Part shown: one piece after another, positions 11,838-25,268 of the stretch
How positions within the stretch are numbered: position 1 is the stretch's first letter
Layout of the letters: each line of letters opens with the position of its first letter
Assembly: GCA_034638255.1 (NCBI GenBank)
Contig: JAWPGT010000033.1
Span: 1-64,000, forward strand
DNA from: Coprinus comatus
Lineage: Eukaryota > Basidiomycota > Agaricomycetes > Agaricales > Agaricaceae
Direction of reading: 5' to 3'
DNA: 64,000 nt
Program-made: the position numbers and the translations under genes
Notes under the pieces: generated by a model
The model's input: the letters and a program-made list of their open reading frames with translations, nothing else
Databases searched by the model: none
What the model was told of the DNA's origin: nothing

Positions 11838-12992
11838 ATGCCTGTCCCCACAGAAATTCTCGCTGCTATATTTCATGAACTCGACCACCATTCGCTCGCC
11901 GTTGTATCTGCTGTCTCCCAGCGCTTCAACGATGTAGCAGAATACCAGCTGTATGCTTCACCTTCCATCACTGATGTCCTCACAGACAACGAACATGTTC
12001 CCCGTCGCACCATCAGCTGGTATCAGGCCATGCATAGGCGCAGACACCTTGCCAGTGTCGTGAAACGATTGCAGATCCGCTGGCAGAAGGAGACGCGGAC
12101 GTGGATTACATCCAATTTCCTGCATCAAGTCTGTGACCAACTCTCTATAGTCTTGCGCAACCTGGTCGCTCTGGAACAGCTGGATCTGTGGCTTGGGCCC
12201 GCAAACCTCGTTATGAACAATAACATGCACGCGATTGAGCGTGTAATCATGCACTGTATCCTCCCACAGTTGCGCTTCTGCTCACTTGGTGCTGACTACA
12301 TTAAAGGCATCCAACCCTACACAACAAATCTCATCACTTTCCTCTCCCACACACACAATCTCCGCCATTTCAAACTATCAGACCACCATGCTGCACTCCT
12401 TAATTCGTCTCCACACATCCTCCCGAACCTCCAGACTTTCCGTGGTTCTGCTGCTGCTGCTGCCACTTTGCTTCCCGGGCGTCCTATCCATCATGTTTCT
12501 CTCATCGGCCAAGACTCAGACTGTACCCAGGAGAATCTTCTCCGTATGACCCAGACCTCTGTACCGCTCAGATCTCTTGATCTTTCTGCAATTTCCGCAC
12601 GACCAGTCTTGTTGAGAAACGTGTCGCTATGTATGCCCAGCCTCGAAAGACTACGTATCAAGCTCGCACTCAGACACACTCTACATTATGCGCTCTCTGG
12701 CATCGTGCGTTTCTCAATTTTATAAACCCCAAGCTTTACTGACTTCACTTCCTGCAAGTTCCAGGGTTTACTCGCAGGCCTGTCTGGTGTTTTGAGTGCA
12801 TTCCCCAATCTTTCCCATTTGGACCTGTCACCAACCGAAGGCAGTCGAGCGAACCCTTCAGAGGAACTAACACTATGTATGGAATGGAGTCGTGGCTGCC
12901 CTTCTCTACGGACCGTCATATTCCCCTCCCAAATGGAATGGGTATTTGATGAACGCTTCGGCGCTTGGGATATGATCAGCATTGGTGCATGA
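11838..12992 (+). CDS. F-box domain protein
   Basis: Predicted substrate adaptor of an SCF ubiquitin ligase. The N-terminus MPVPTEILAAIFHELDHHSL followed by AVVSAVSQRFNDVAEYQLY fits the agaricomycete F-box pattern (P-x-E-I-L...L...VS-x-x-F). The rest is leucine-rich with weak LRR-like periodicity (LRSLDLS, LPNLQTF, FPNLSHLDLSP, CPSLRTV). Two exons, 11838-12704 and 12765-12992, are separated by a 60 nt intron (GTGCGT...CCAG). The substrate is unknown; such genes are highly expanded and variable in mushrooms. Confidence 0.75.
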
Positions 12993-15542
12993 GAGACTGT
13001 TCAGTGAAGATGGCAATCAACCAATGGCAGCGGCAGTGTGCAGTGCTCTGATGATCTAGGGGTATCCGAGTATAAATTTATCTTCTCGAAGATCCATTCT
13101 AGCTCCGTCGGTTCGCGGAGAATTTTTGGATGTTGACGGGGGATTGGATGCAAGGTGCTTAATATTACAGAAGCGAAGCTCATTATTACGTCTTATTGCC
13201 CTTTCGAAGCCGCACTTGCAACAATCATACAATACCCCAGACGATTCCCAATACTCTCGTACATCTGGTGCCAATCCAGGGTGATAGAAGACTGGGTACA
13301 TGTACTCATACTCCCGCCTTCATGGTGCGAGCTTTTGATCTTTTATCCTTGTCACCCTCAAACTCTACATCAACTTCAATTAATCCGTATTTTCGCCTTG
13401 GAATATCTCATGGATCAGAGAGATGTCCATCATGCTTTATGCATTTGGATGGGAAAAAAACACATCTATGTGTTGATTTTATTGGTAGTCGCACCAACCA
13501 TCCCTCTTGCTCGCTTGGCCATGTTCAAGGATTCGCCGATTCCTTCCTTATTGTCGGTTATCCGCATTCTAGATTTTCCCTTCCCGTGGCGTGAATTGCA
13601 AATGTCATTGATGTGGACCGATGTCCAGGTTAAATGGAGATGCATATCTCTTCAGGTTTGTGGTACCAAAAACCTGGCTGTTGGTTCCGACTCCCATGGA
13701 TTTATACATGGGTTTCTATAAGACACTTCGCCTACCCACACCTTATGGATTTATCCCATGCGTGATACCGTTATCGAATCACATTGCGTAAATCACATAT
13801 CAACCATCGCTACCTGAACCTCAAATTATCCATGTCTCCAATGATTTATCGAAGATCTTGCGCGGCACCGATACTTTCTACCTGTTTTTGTGCGCATTCA
13901 CTCACCACGGGAACAGAGTCTTGGGCTGTCACGATGCTTCTCTTCTCCCTTCGACCTAGAGACACATGTTCTTTGTCTCATATCTGTTGTGAACGAGCCC
14001 CGCACCATTATATCGACTTCGCTCTTCAGACTCTGTTTTCTCTTCGGACCGTATTTATCTGCACTTTTAACACCTCATTGCAATACATCCACCTCCTAAT
14101 GTGATCCTACCTTCTTTCTGGCATATCGTTTTCATTGTCATCTCTTTTTTCGTCTCATCGTCTCGGCGTAAGCTTTGAAGTTCCGTGTTCCAAGAAGTTA
14201 TGATCCTAAAGAAACACCATGACCCTATTACAGCTTTACCCAAACACCCGTGATTATAGTAAAACGAGATTCGAACGGGGTTCGGTATAACTTCGATATA
14301 TTTCTGATATGGGAATTTTATGGGGGGTTCTTCGTCTTGGGTTTTTGAGTAGGTAATTTCCTCCATTGCCTTGCATCGTGCAAACTAGAGTTTTTGACTG
14401 GGTTTCTAATGGTTCTTCTCGCTTAACGCAAGTATTAATCACCGTTTTGCGACCGTTCCGTGGTATGAGTGAGAAGTTAGAACACGGTTATGATTGTTAA
14501 CCGGTCCTAACCCACAACTTCACTCCCCCTTTCTCGATTTTGCGTGGCTCATGAAACGACGAAGTTAATAAAGCGCAGTCTTTGTCGAATTTCAAAGTCA
14601 ATCGTGCATTAGCATGTGTACGAGGCTTGGTTTATCAACTTCAAATCTCGACGTATTGACCGGGTGGGGTACTGGTTGATATTTTATTTTATTTTATTTT
14701 TCGGAGATACCTCGGATGCTGAGAATTTTAATTTGGGGGATTAAGTTTTTTCTTGTCAAAAAGCCCTGTTTTTATTCGTTGGTTTGACTCATTCGTGGAA
14801 TTCAGGCTTCAAAGCTTCAAAGCTTGGACTTGCTCCTCATTTTGCAGGATTTTGCTTCAAATCCGCCCATTGAATCTAGTTTTCTGGGTTTCGACTATCA
14901 TCCTTGCTTTTTTGAGTACCTACGTGAAAGCGTCAATGGAAATCCTCGGAGAAATAGAACTTTTGAATCTTTCCATATCAAGTCATAGTAGATGGTGACC
15001 TTCTCAACAGCCTTCAATCTCATATTAACAAATCAACTGGCGTAGACATGTCAGATCCAATATAATATGTTGATAGGTTTCATGAGGTAATTGGGTTTTA
15101 CTTTGAAGGGGATATATAATGAAACGGTCCACTCTATGTGTATTATTTTAGAATTGGATGATCATTCTAATTCCTGATATGAACTTGAATATATAGGATA
15201 TGTGATCCCTCTTGAAGCTTTCATGTACACTGTATACTGTATGATCATACAGCAATCCTACTGACTATATTCTTCTCAATTTATGGTGTTGCCAGTATAA
15301 CTGTACTTTGAACACCCCTCCCAGATATCTGCACATTTGTCAAATACATATATTTGTATACTAAGTCACTATTGATTTCTATGAAGAAGTTGTAGGAAAG
15401 TAAACCAAGGTCAAATATACGATGGGATTCATTGGAGAGGTTTTCTTGTGCCGACAAGACGCGTTGAATACACAAACCCTAACCCCACAACTCCGTTACA
15501 TCACTTCCTCCATCCTCCTGAACGCGGAACACACTGCTTCAG
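12993..15542. other. Gene-poor stretch with overlapping orphan ORFs
   Basis: Several long open frames overlap on the plus strand (13155-13721, 13196-13594, 13784-14104) and one lies on minus (13056-13301). None has a recognisable domain, and they do not join cleanly by splicing. A short (ATTTT)n tract occurs at about 14680-14700. This may be a decayed gene; I cannot name it. From 14100 to 15540 I see nothing else. Confidence 0.4.
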
Positions 15543-17271
15543 ATGCAGTGGCTTCTACGCTCAAGCTTGAGAGCACCATGTATGACAGTGTCCAGGGGTC
15601 CAGTGCTCAGACATTCGTCACTCTTTCATACAACACCTAGGTCACCATTTCGCTTGACAAGGACGTTGAAAAAGGAAACTCGTGAGGTACCTTCGTTCCG
15701 CTCAAAGGTTGGATCCGAAGTACCGCAAGAGGCATTTACGGACAAGGTCGGACGTCCTGGTTCTAGGAAACAAATACTGGTGAGCTGAATGTTGTACTGT
15801 ATATTCTACCATCATAGAGTGTATTAACTATGTTCGATAGTTTGTTGCATTTGGAACTCTCTTCGCATTCAGCTATGCTGTTTCCCGGACTAATATAGAA
15901 ACTGATTACTGGAAGAGAAAGATGCCAACGATAAATAATTCATGGAACATGACAATACCACCAAGTATTACAACTCTTGATTTGAAACGGGTACAGCAGG
16001 CTGAGTTTGTCAAAGTGCGTTTACTGAACGTTTTTCCCCTCTCCTCGATATGACCTTTATATGCATATTTAAACAGAAATTACGTGATTTGTTCACCAGC
16101 ATTAACACCAGGATTCAAGAAGTTCCAGCTATACTTCGACCATGGGTTGCTGGTGGATTGGTCGCTGTGTTACAACCTTGGGTAGATGCATCAGAAGGGA
16201 AGAGATTGTGTTGGAAGATTTGCATGTTGAATGCTGCTGTATGGGCTGCTTGGAAGATTCCAAAATGGCAGAGTACGATGATGGTTAGATTTACTCACAA
16301 TCCACTTTCAGGATTGGCATATACGCTTTTAACTAGCATATTTAGGTGAGTTCTTGATATCCGAATTGCTTAGAGAATACAGGGTGTTGATTTGATAATG
16401 GTGATTCGTGAAGTCATCGTTCGTTCTTGCATCTTGCTATGAACTGTCTGGCGCTTGAAGGATTTGGTGAGTTTTATCTGTTCCAAGTTCAACTTTGGAT
16501 TTCGGATTCACTAATTCACACGTTGTATTAGGGTCTGCTGCATACTATTTCCTTGTCAAGGAACAAGCCCGTCAGGAACCATTTATACTTGAATCCACGT
16601 CCTCATACCACTTCCTTGCATTCTTTATCTCAGGTACATATCCCAATCTACATCCTGAAGTATATACTCGACTACTTACATTCACTATCACCATATTAAA
16701 ACAGCCGGTCTCTTCTCTGGTCTAGTCTCTCACGTCGTCAACACCAAGTTCCGATACCCGCGTCTCGTGGCTGAATTAGCAACCCAAACACATGCAGCAA
16801 AGAAAGTTGAAACATGGGCAGGAGCTGTATCCGCAGCCACTACACAAGCCGCTGCATCTGCTGCACCTGAAGTAGCAAAGAAGACTGTTCAGAACATTTT
16901 GCCGAGTTTAGGCGCCTCTGGTGCAATTTATGCTACAGTTACTATGACAGCTTTAGCATTCCCGGATTCACAAATTGCGTTAATTATTCCACCTTCATAC
17001 CCGATAAATATTCAGTGGGGTGTTGGGGGATTGATGATGCTTGATTTGGTTGGAATTATGAGAGGGTGGAGGTATGTTTACTTTTTTTTCCCAATGAAAA
17101 CGCTGTTGTTTTGTTGTTGGTCAATTTACTGAAAATTCTTACAGGATGTTTGATCATTGGGCACACTTAGGAGGTGCAGCGTTTGGTATGGCATATTACG
17201 CGTATGGACCACAGATGTGGCATAAGTTCAGACAATCGTTGGAGATTAAAATGCCTCCGGAGCGGGATTAA
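15543..17271 (+). CDS. PCP1: Mitochondrial rhomboid serine protease (Pcp1/Rbd1/PARL family)
   Basis: Intramembrane protease of the mitochondrial inner membrane. Exons: 15543-15779, 15841-16014, 16077-16345, 16414-16466, 16532-16633, 16705-17071, 17145-17271. The N-terminus (MQWLLRSSLRAPCMTVSRG) is Arg/Ser-rich without acids, as a mitochondrial presequence should be. A first membrane segment FVAFGTLFAFSYAV follows. Rhomboid motifs: SHRSFLHLAMNCLALEGFG (in the loop/TM2 region), the catalytic serine in GASGAIYA, and the catalytic histidine in HWAHLGGAAFG. In yeast the orthologue processes Mgm1 and Ccp1. The alternative ATG at 15422 is out of frame with the presequence. Confidence 0.88.
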
Positions 17272-19370
17272 AAAGATAAAAAAAGAGTGTATTGAGGGTT
17301 GGGGAACTTCTTGAATTGAAGAAATTGTGGTGTTGGTTGGGGTATGCATGAGTGGTTATTTATTCTACTAGACTGTTTTCGTTTGTTTTTAACCCTAATT
17401 CAATATAGTGAAGAAGGTTTTGATCCATTTGGGTCGTCTCCCCCCCTCTAATATATATATTCCCGTTTTCTCTCGTTGAGATATACTTAAAATGGAAAAG
17501 ACGTTCTCATTTTCATATCATATATTTGTTCTGTTCTATGCAGTTTTCGACCCTTGCGCAGTACCTTGAAATTCGAACTCAATCAATTTAAGTGAGGGAT
17601 ATCTTCTACACACATCTGAGATATTTTATCCCATAGTATAGTTTTTGACGAGTTATTCGGATTGTAGAAGCCTTCCTTGCTCATCTGAAGAAAACACATA
17701 AACCTATCAGGATGATTGTTTGAGATGGTTTGATGATTTGAAGAATGTTGTACAGTTGGAAAAGTTTGAAATAGGCAAGGGTGTTAGTGGATGTTACAGT
17801 AAATGATGTTGATTGGTATTGGACGTACGAAGTAGGCATAGACCGCGTTGAAAGTGTTTCAGATAAGCTTCTTTTTTAAAAAAAACAAAGGGAGAGTACT
17901 AAGTATACTAGGACGATCTTACTTGACGTAAATTCAAGTACGGTGAAGTTTTGCAATGGTTGTGAGTGGAAAGAGTGATACGTTTAACGGTGATCTTTGA
18001 TAATCATGGGAACTATTAGGGATCTGCTGGAAATAATTCGGTGTGTAGTAAGTAAATTAGGAGCCATTATATTTACACTGTGCTTGATTAAGGATCCACG
18101 AACTTCCCTGAGCAATCTTTTAACACAGTTTAACACCAGAGACTAAGTGGGAACAGCATTCCCGTTTGACGTAACCCACTCACCTTTCACGGAGTTCGGA
18201 TTAACTAACATAAGACATAGAATTTGACGTCATAGTATACGACATAGCCTTCTAAAGGAATCCATCATCTGTATTGCCGCCAAAAGGTGGGTTCTAGGCT
18301 GGCTTATCGAGAACCCACAGTTAGCTCCATCAGGCTCCATCGCTATAGTTCTTGCGACATCAACAATAGAGCATCACACCAAAGAAATAAAAAACGATTT
18401 AAGATTATATATGTGTACCTGATGAGAAACAGATTGTCCTATTAATAGAAACGCGGATCAAAGGTATTTTAGGGACTCCGACGTATGCTATTTTAAATTG
18501 AAAAGTTCTTACCATGAACGGTGACTCCTATAATTGATAATTCTGGTGTATGTTGACGCCTTTGACATCTCGTTTCACCGATTGCTCTTTTGTGATGTAA
18601 GTCGCCTTGTTTGTGCTGCTAATTTAATTATAAATGCATTGTATACTATGCTTCATATGCTTCATAAAGCTTCACAACAAGTCGTCTTTAAGTCAATTCA
18701 ACAAAGCACAAGTCATGGTAATGAATATAGATACAAAGATCTAATTCATGCATAGTTCAAAACCTAAAGAAGCTCGTTGATTAAGATTCTGTGCCGAGGT
18801 CGATTGAGTTCCCGATCAACTACCAAATACATAAATGATGTGAAGTAGCCAAATCGTGGCTGAACTACGAAATCCTTCAAGCAGATATGATTACATATCG
18901 AGCGCTATGGAAATTAATGTATAAATCCATTCGTGGTGGCGCTGATGAACAGATAAAACCATACAAACTACTCGTCAAGGAAGACAATGAATGAGGCAGG
19001 AAATAATAATACATTGCTCCCCGGCACTATTCATGTAAAAAGAATTATATAGTATAGTTAACTTTGATATCAGCCTTCTATATGTTATGAAAATGATTTA
19101 GCAAACAAATGACTATCGATGTAAAATGCATCCGACAGGGCTTGTCAATTTTAAACAAGAGCAAGTGTAAGTAACCATACAACGCTACTTGATCGGGTCT
19201 AGGGCACGGGGAATCGTCGGCACTGCGAAGGTTTCGCACGAGAAGGCAGCTCGGATGTCGAGTGGGATGTTTATGCAGGTGCCTTCATCGTTAATATAGT
19301 ACCGTCATTTCCAAGCGATTCCAGTATTTGGTGTGCAAGCTCGAGGTAGACTTGTAAGTCTCTTCAACAG
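17272..19370. other. Intergenic stretch, no supported gene
   Basis: AT-rich and non-coding as far as I can see. One perfect 9 bp stem (GTGGGTTCT / AGAACCCAC, 18287-18318, 14 nt loop) is present, of unknown significance. Open frames are short and lack motifs. Confidence 0.5.
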
Positions 19371-20300
19371 CTAGCTATGACTATTGTCAGGCGGTCGGCT
19401 TTCGGGGTCTTCATTTTTCACGTGGAGTACTTCTTTCTTTAGAACAACCACTTCTACACTTTTGAAGAGAGTCGAAGGGATACTGCGGTCGGCGGAGAGC
19501 CCTGTGGATAAAACTTCACCGTGCTTGGTAAGGAAAAATTTGATGCCCGATTTCATGGCTTGGGCAACATCCAGTGTGATATGGAGCTGAATCGATTGGT
19601 AGTCTGTATTGACAGGCCTCGGTACTGATCGAAGAGAGGAAATAGTGGTGAGATGCCGTGCAAGGTGAATGAAGTTGTCTTCCGTGTGCTTCATACAAGT
19701 TGGAAATTCTGGCCTGATACCATACTTTTCTATGTTGGAAAATAAGTAGTGGATTCCATAGGAGAGGGGATAAGGAGACTTACCAATGTGGTTCCAGACG
19801 TCAGGCCTAGTGGAATAGATGACGGAGGGAAGGCCTGCAGGAGACGTCACCTGGATTGTAGAAATGCTGACTCCCTTTGAGAGTGTCTGAATACACATAT
19901 TCTGGGTAGCTAGAGGCACGTACCGGAATAGTGTGGCCTTCGCGAGCCCGGATATACCAAGTCACTTCTTTGTTTCTGTCCAAGGGAGGTTCACTTTTGA
20001 GCTGGAAGCGACGCTGTCTGTCGTCAATCACATAACGTTGAATCTGGCTGATATCTGCTTCAGGAATCAAGGGAACTGTTGTCTAACACCATAATGAGTT
20101 TGGAATCACATAGTATGAGTAAACATACAAAGTCCGAAACGCGCGCATATGCGTCTGGTTGGAGATCAGCATGGTGCCTTAGCCAGTTGACTGTCTTCCT
20201 TGACCAGAGTCGCTGTTCGTCTGTGGGAGTTGGTTTAAATGTATATTTGAGGTTTTTAACGAAGGGTTTCGTCCACCGTCCACGGAGAGATGGTGGTCAT
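19371..20300 (-). CDS. TPT1: tRNA 2'-phosphotransferase, Tpt1/KptA family
   Basis: Removes the 2'-phosphate left at the splice junction of tRNAs, using NAD+. The best model starts at ATG 20300 with a 24 nt first exon (20277-20300). A 62 nt intron then leads to RLWSRKTVNWLRHHADLQPD, which contains the RHH motif near the family N-terminus. Next come QRYVIDDRQRRFQL, WYIRAREGHTIP (catalytic Arg region), and then KHTEDNFIHLARH and AMKSGIKFFLTKHGEVLSTG, matching the 'NHIHLA...G-I-K-F-F...G-V-x-L-T-x-G' C-terminal half. Introns follow TIP and WNHIG. The stop is TAG at 19371-19373. The spacing to the RGD1-like start is only 43-79 bp. Confidence 0.75.
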
Positions 20301-20343
20301 GAGGAGAGGAAAGAGCGACACGTGACAGGTCAATACGAAGGTG

Positions 20344-22982
20344 ATGGAGTTAAATGAGTGTAAGTCTCCATCTCTGCCCATGAAGACCCTGCCCACAGAC
20401 GACGGCCACAGCGACTCCCACAGCCATTGGGACGCCCAGGACGTTCAAGACGCTGTCAAGGACAGCAGACAACACTTCCTTGATGTCGCTGATTCTCCCC
20501 GTCCCCTCTCGTCGTCCCCACAACCGAGGTCCAGCATCGAGTCTGGTACTATGCAGTCTTCCTCTGGACATTGGGGAGAAAACCCACCAGAGCGCAAAGA
20601 CACCGTCACGACGAACCAGAGCGATGGAGCAACTTTGATAGAACCCAACTTTGACGAGGGTGTGCTCCGAGCCCTCTGCGAACTCGATGTGCGTTTCAGG
20701 CTGCTCAACATACTAGCAGGAGCTTAATATTGTCCATGCTTAGTGCGGTGTCCCACTACTTCTAGATCGAATCAAACAAAGTACAGTATCATGTAGGGTA
20801 CGTATTCCATTCTATTCCTATTTACTTCGACTAACGTTCATCAGGAAGCTTCTGGCTTCTTCAAGAAGCGTGCAGCCATTGAAGAGGAGTATGGCCGCAG
20901 TTTACATAAAATTACGCGTGCAACCTCTGAGACTTATGCTATGAACGACGGAAAGGCTGGGTGAGTTACCGCTTCAGTCTCCCCAGACCTTGACCTTGAC
21001 CCTTGTCTCCCAATCAGTTCTTTTGTCACTGCATGGCAGTCATCACTACGCGTCCATGAGTTGATGGCCGAGAATAGGCTCAAGTTTGCCCAACGCCTAA
21101 ACGAGATGAGTGATGAGCTGGCGACGCTCGTTAAAGAAGTCGAGAAGAACCGGAAACAGGTATGGTTGTTCAGAATCATCTACGCATATAATTGAGGACC
21201 TTTCCAGACCAAGGAGCTATCAACTCGATATGAACGCGCCTTACAGGACTCGGAATCCATCACTGATAAATGTAAAAACAGACTCGAGATCATGTCCGAG
21301 GAACTTGAACGGGTTCTGTTGCAGAAGGAGGGCGAGTCTATGAAGGACACAGCGGTACCGGGTCGATCAGGCGTTGGTGGTAAACGAGCAATCGGCAAAG
21401 CCGTCGCCAAAGGTGGCATGCTGCTCAAGGGAAAGAATCCAGGCAATGTAAGCTGTCTACAATCGTTAATTAATTACAGTGGATGTTGATTGACAGCGTG
21501 ATCTTGCTTTAGATTCAAAGACAGGAAGACGATATCAGAGCACGAATGTCAGCCGCATCAGATCAATACAGAAAGGCTGTGACGGATACACAAGCAATGC
21601 GTCAAGAATACTTTAACTTTCAGCTACCACGAATACTTCGCGTGAGTATATGGTGGCATATATTTATATTACCTAGCTCTCATGATGGTTACCACAGGCT
21701 TTGAAAGAGTGCGCGGACGAGATTGATCTTGGCACTCAATACCATTTGACAAGATATGCGTTCTTGTATGAAAGCATTGTGCTGGGTGATGGTCAGATAC
21801 TGATCCCTCCTGATGGCGATGGTAGGTTGCTTTCAACGAAGTAGACCGAAAAAATATCTAATTTGGTGTAGGTCTTGGCCTAAAAGCAACGATAGAAACG
21901 ATCGACAACCGCTCCGACTTCAAGACATATATGGACAACTACGTCTATGCGCGTGGTCCACAAGCACCTCGAGGCCCAAGAAGAGAAGGTCCGCCGGAGG
22001 ATGGCTTCGTAAGTTGATACTCTCCGAATTCTATATCATACTCATAGTTTTATAGCTTCCACCCTTACCAACACATAACCCTGAGAAAACGTTCCGCCCT
22101 CCCACGCAGATAATACCAACAAATGGACCGGTAAACGGTATCTCGGACAAAGGCCGGCCGACGTTTGGAGTTGATCTAGCAGAACAAATGACAAGAGACA
22201 ATGTAGAAGTGCCTCCCATCATGGTCAAGTGTTGCGTTGCAATCGAGAAGCATGGGATCGCAAATCAAGGTGTATACCGGATAAGTGGGACAACGAGTAA
22301 AATAAATACACTCAGGGCAAGGCTCGACAAGGGTATTTATTTGGCATTTCCCTACCTGCTTTCCGAGCAAAGTTATTGATGTGACTTTCTAGATTTGGAC
22401 TCAGTGGATTTGGATGCACCGGAATGGTCGGGGGACATCAACAACGTAACGAGCGTGATGAAGTTATGGCTACGAGATCTACCGGAACCTTTGATGACCT
22501 TCTCGTTAAATCAAGGCTTCATTGAAGCTGCTAGTGAGTGCACAAGCTCCTCAGGAATGATACTGCTGACCTACCGCTACAGAAATTGAGAATGACAGGC
22601 TACGGCATATACGGTTGCATGAACGAGTGAATGATCTACCAGACCCAAATTACTCAACGTTAAAGTTCTTTTTGGGACACCTTCATCGGTAATACCTATT
22701 TATTACCCTCACGCCTAGCTGAGACTAAAATTGGACACAGTATTAATCAACATTCATCGGAAAACCAAATGTCGATGCAAAATCTCGCAATCGTCTTTGG
22801 ACCTACATTATTTGGACAAGTACCAAATGGAGGGAATGGTGTTGTCATGCCAGATACACACCACCAGAACTTGGTTAGTAGTTGCATTTCTATATCTATT
22901 GCTACGACTAATATGGTCATAGGCGATTGAAACCATACTGAACCATTTCGTGGATATATTCGTGGACGAGTCTGAGGCATGA
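20344..22982 (+). CDS. RGD1: F-BAR and RhoGAP domain protein (Rgd1-like)
   Basis: GTPase-activating protein for Rho-type GTPases at the plasma membrane and polarity sites. Exons: 20344-20688, 20744-20797, 20845-about 20960, 21018-21159, 21208-21447, 21523-21641, 21698-21823, 21872-22008, 22056-22332, 22393-22533, 22583-22688, 22741-22873, 22923-22982. N-terminal F-BAR: FFKKRAAIEEEYGRSLHKIT. C-terminal RhoGAP: PPIMVKCCVAIEKHGIANQG then VYRISG with the arginine finger, LKLWLRDLPEPL-type motif (MKLWLRDLPEPLM), and NLAIVFGPTLF. The start could also be ATG 20380. Confidence 0.88.
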
Positions 22983-23523
22983 GTGAGCCCTCTGTGTTCC
23001 TCACTGCCCTTATATTCCCCGGAATTTTTGGATTTCTTTTTTTGTCTCTTAGGGGGCATGTTGTCTGCGTATTTATGCGACTGGGTCGCATGTTCCATCC
23101 ACCCCTCATGTTAATCATCTTTGGGACACTCTTTCCTTGACCTGCCACCTTGACCTTCCCTTCTCATTTAGCCATCACTTGTTTTGTATTCAGCTGGTTT
23201 CTGTGTACCGCGAATCCCAAACCTTGTTAGTGGAGGTTGGCTGTGATGTTGTGCATTTCATATATTCATTGTTGTTTGTAGTTGGATTGATATGTTATTG
23301 TCTGTATTATACAGTATATTCTTTGATTTTTATACGGTTATATACCCTCGTTATCTCTCTTTCTCTTTCTCTGCTTGCGCTCCTGGATCTTTGGTTTCTT
23401 TCCTTCCTTGCGGTGAAGTTCGAACCAACAGACGGGCGCTTGATCAAGGATTGGCAACTTGAACTTGAATCATGATCATCGATCATCAAGCCTCAAGTCT
23501 TCTCGTAACAATGGCTTCTTGAC
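22983..23523. other. Intergenic spacer with CT-rich tract
   Basis: No gene seen. A (TCTCTT)n-like run lies at about 23355-23385. The region probably holds the RGD1-like 3' UTR and the kinase promoter. Confidence 0.5.
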
Positions 23524-25268
23524 ATGGATTCTCACTTCTCACAATCACAGCTGCAATCGCGAAGCTATGGTCCCTTGGATAATCCTCCAATACCACCCCC
23601 TTTTTATTTTCGAACTGCCACTCAAGCTCGGATCTTGCGAATCCTAATAGAGAACCAAAAGGTCATCGAGAGTCTCACACCTGACAATGCACAGTACATG
23701 GTCGACTTTCTCGACAAGGTAAGGCAAATTCCAATACATTTCCGTCATTCTTCAAGATTCAAACCGCTCATTACACAATTTTAATAAATCGTCTCGTTTA
23801 TGGTCCACTACATACCCCTTTACCAACTTCGAAGCTTCTTTACAATGCAAGAAACTCAAATGCCACTAGAATTAAACATTATGGATCAGAATACGACAAT
23901 AAAGAAATCTTATCACTGCTATGTAAAATTGCCAAAATATCAAATCGACATCCTAAAAGATGTGATTTGACAAGGATTCAAAGGGATAATAATATTGTTG
24001 CTTGTGGAGGTTTTGCTGATGTTTATAAAGGAAGGTGGAGATGGTCAGAAGGATATGGACCGGAACATGATATGGAGTGTTGTATTAAGGTTGTTCGTAT
24101 TTTTGGGGATCGTGATAATACGAAGACACTTAAGGTGAGTGATAGATTAAGACCTGGGCAAGTTGGAGATTTGTGTGTTACATGTTGATAGTTGATTCAT
24201 ATGATGATGGGCTGATGGACGTACTATATAATATAGATCCATGCGAAAGAACTCACATTGTGGGCTCATCTTCGACATAGGAATCTTCTCCCTTTTTATG
24301 GTACTTATCAAGATCAAGATGGTCGAACTTGTCTCGTTTCACCATGGTTGGATAATGGGAATCTTAGAGAATTTTTGCAAAAACATCCTAAAACTCCCCG
24401 CTTACCATTGGTATGTGTGTATTTTTTAACTTACATTCTACTGAAATGTGATCTAAATGATTTACCTAGTTACAAGGCGTTATTTCGGGTCTAGCATATC
24501 TGCACCATCTTGGCATTGTTCATGGTGATCTCAAAGCGGTTGAGTAAACCAAATTCTATGAGCCCCGTGATACACTCACTAACATTAACTGGCTTCAGGC
24601 GAACGTACTCATATCCAATTCTCAACGCCCATTAATCGCAGATTTCGGTATATCAAGTGTCACGCTCAGCCTGAACACAATGTCAAGTTCAGGCCCTTCT
24701 TCTGGATCATCATACAATGGTGCTTTACGTTGGAGAGCACCTGAACTTGTAGTCGCAGAAGGCGAAGGCAAAGAAAGTCGTTCAACATTACAAAGTGATA
24801 TCTGGTCGTTTGGATGCTTATGCTATGAGGTATGTCTCCGTAGCGTATTCTGGCGCTGCCATCTTTTTCAAGTTATATAAACAAATTGAAACCGTATGTC
24901 CACAGGCATTGACAGGAAGACTGCCTTATGGTCAATACTCAGATCCTAAAGTATATACCATCCTTTGCCAACGATCAGAACTTCCAGGACACCGCGGACT
25001 ATACTCACCAAGCTCGCAATCGATGTCTGAGTCATCAAACTTCCACATATTCATGCCAACTACTTCTGAGAAGGAACCCCAAAACGACGACATTGATGCA
25101 ATATGGAATATTGTGGGAAACTGTTGGGACTACATCCCAGAAAGGCGACCAAGTGCAGAAACCCTTTATGTTTCTCTGGAAGATCTGGTTCTCGCTACCA
25201 CTTTGCCTCTTCGGTCTCTCCACATCCATGCTAATAATAGCAAATCAGAAAGTCCAGGGCTGGAATGA
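23524..25268 (+). CDS. Protein kinase of the agaricomycete TKL-like expansion
   Basis: Exons: 23524-23718, 23835-24134, 24237-24410, 24470-24538, 24599-24829, 24906-25268. Kinase motifs in order: the glycine loop reduced to ACGGFADVYKGRW, the ATP-binding Lys in CCIKVVRI, an alpha-C Glu in HAKELTLWAHLRHRNLLPF, the catalytic loop VHGDLKAANVLI (HGD instead of HRD), DFGIS, and the APE region LRWRAPEL, ending with CWDYIPERRPSAE. It should be active, since D, K, N and DFG are all present, but is a non-RD type. The N-terminal 120 residues are unique. The start is chosen as the first ATG opening the frame (MDSHFSQSQLQ). The substrate is unknown. Confidence 0.82.

Noticed and set aside
14255..14285. 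GATTCGAAC motif resembling a tRNA B box (minus strand)
   Set aside because: The flanking bases do not form a T-arm stem, and no A box or acceptor stem can be placed.
18287..18318. 9 bp perfect stem-loop
   Set aside because: Isolated in intergenic DNA with no T run or neighbouring gene end. Expected occasionally by chance.
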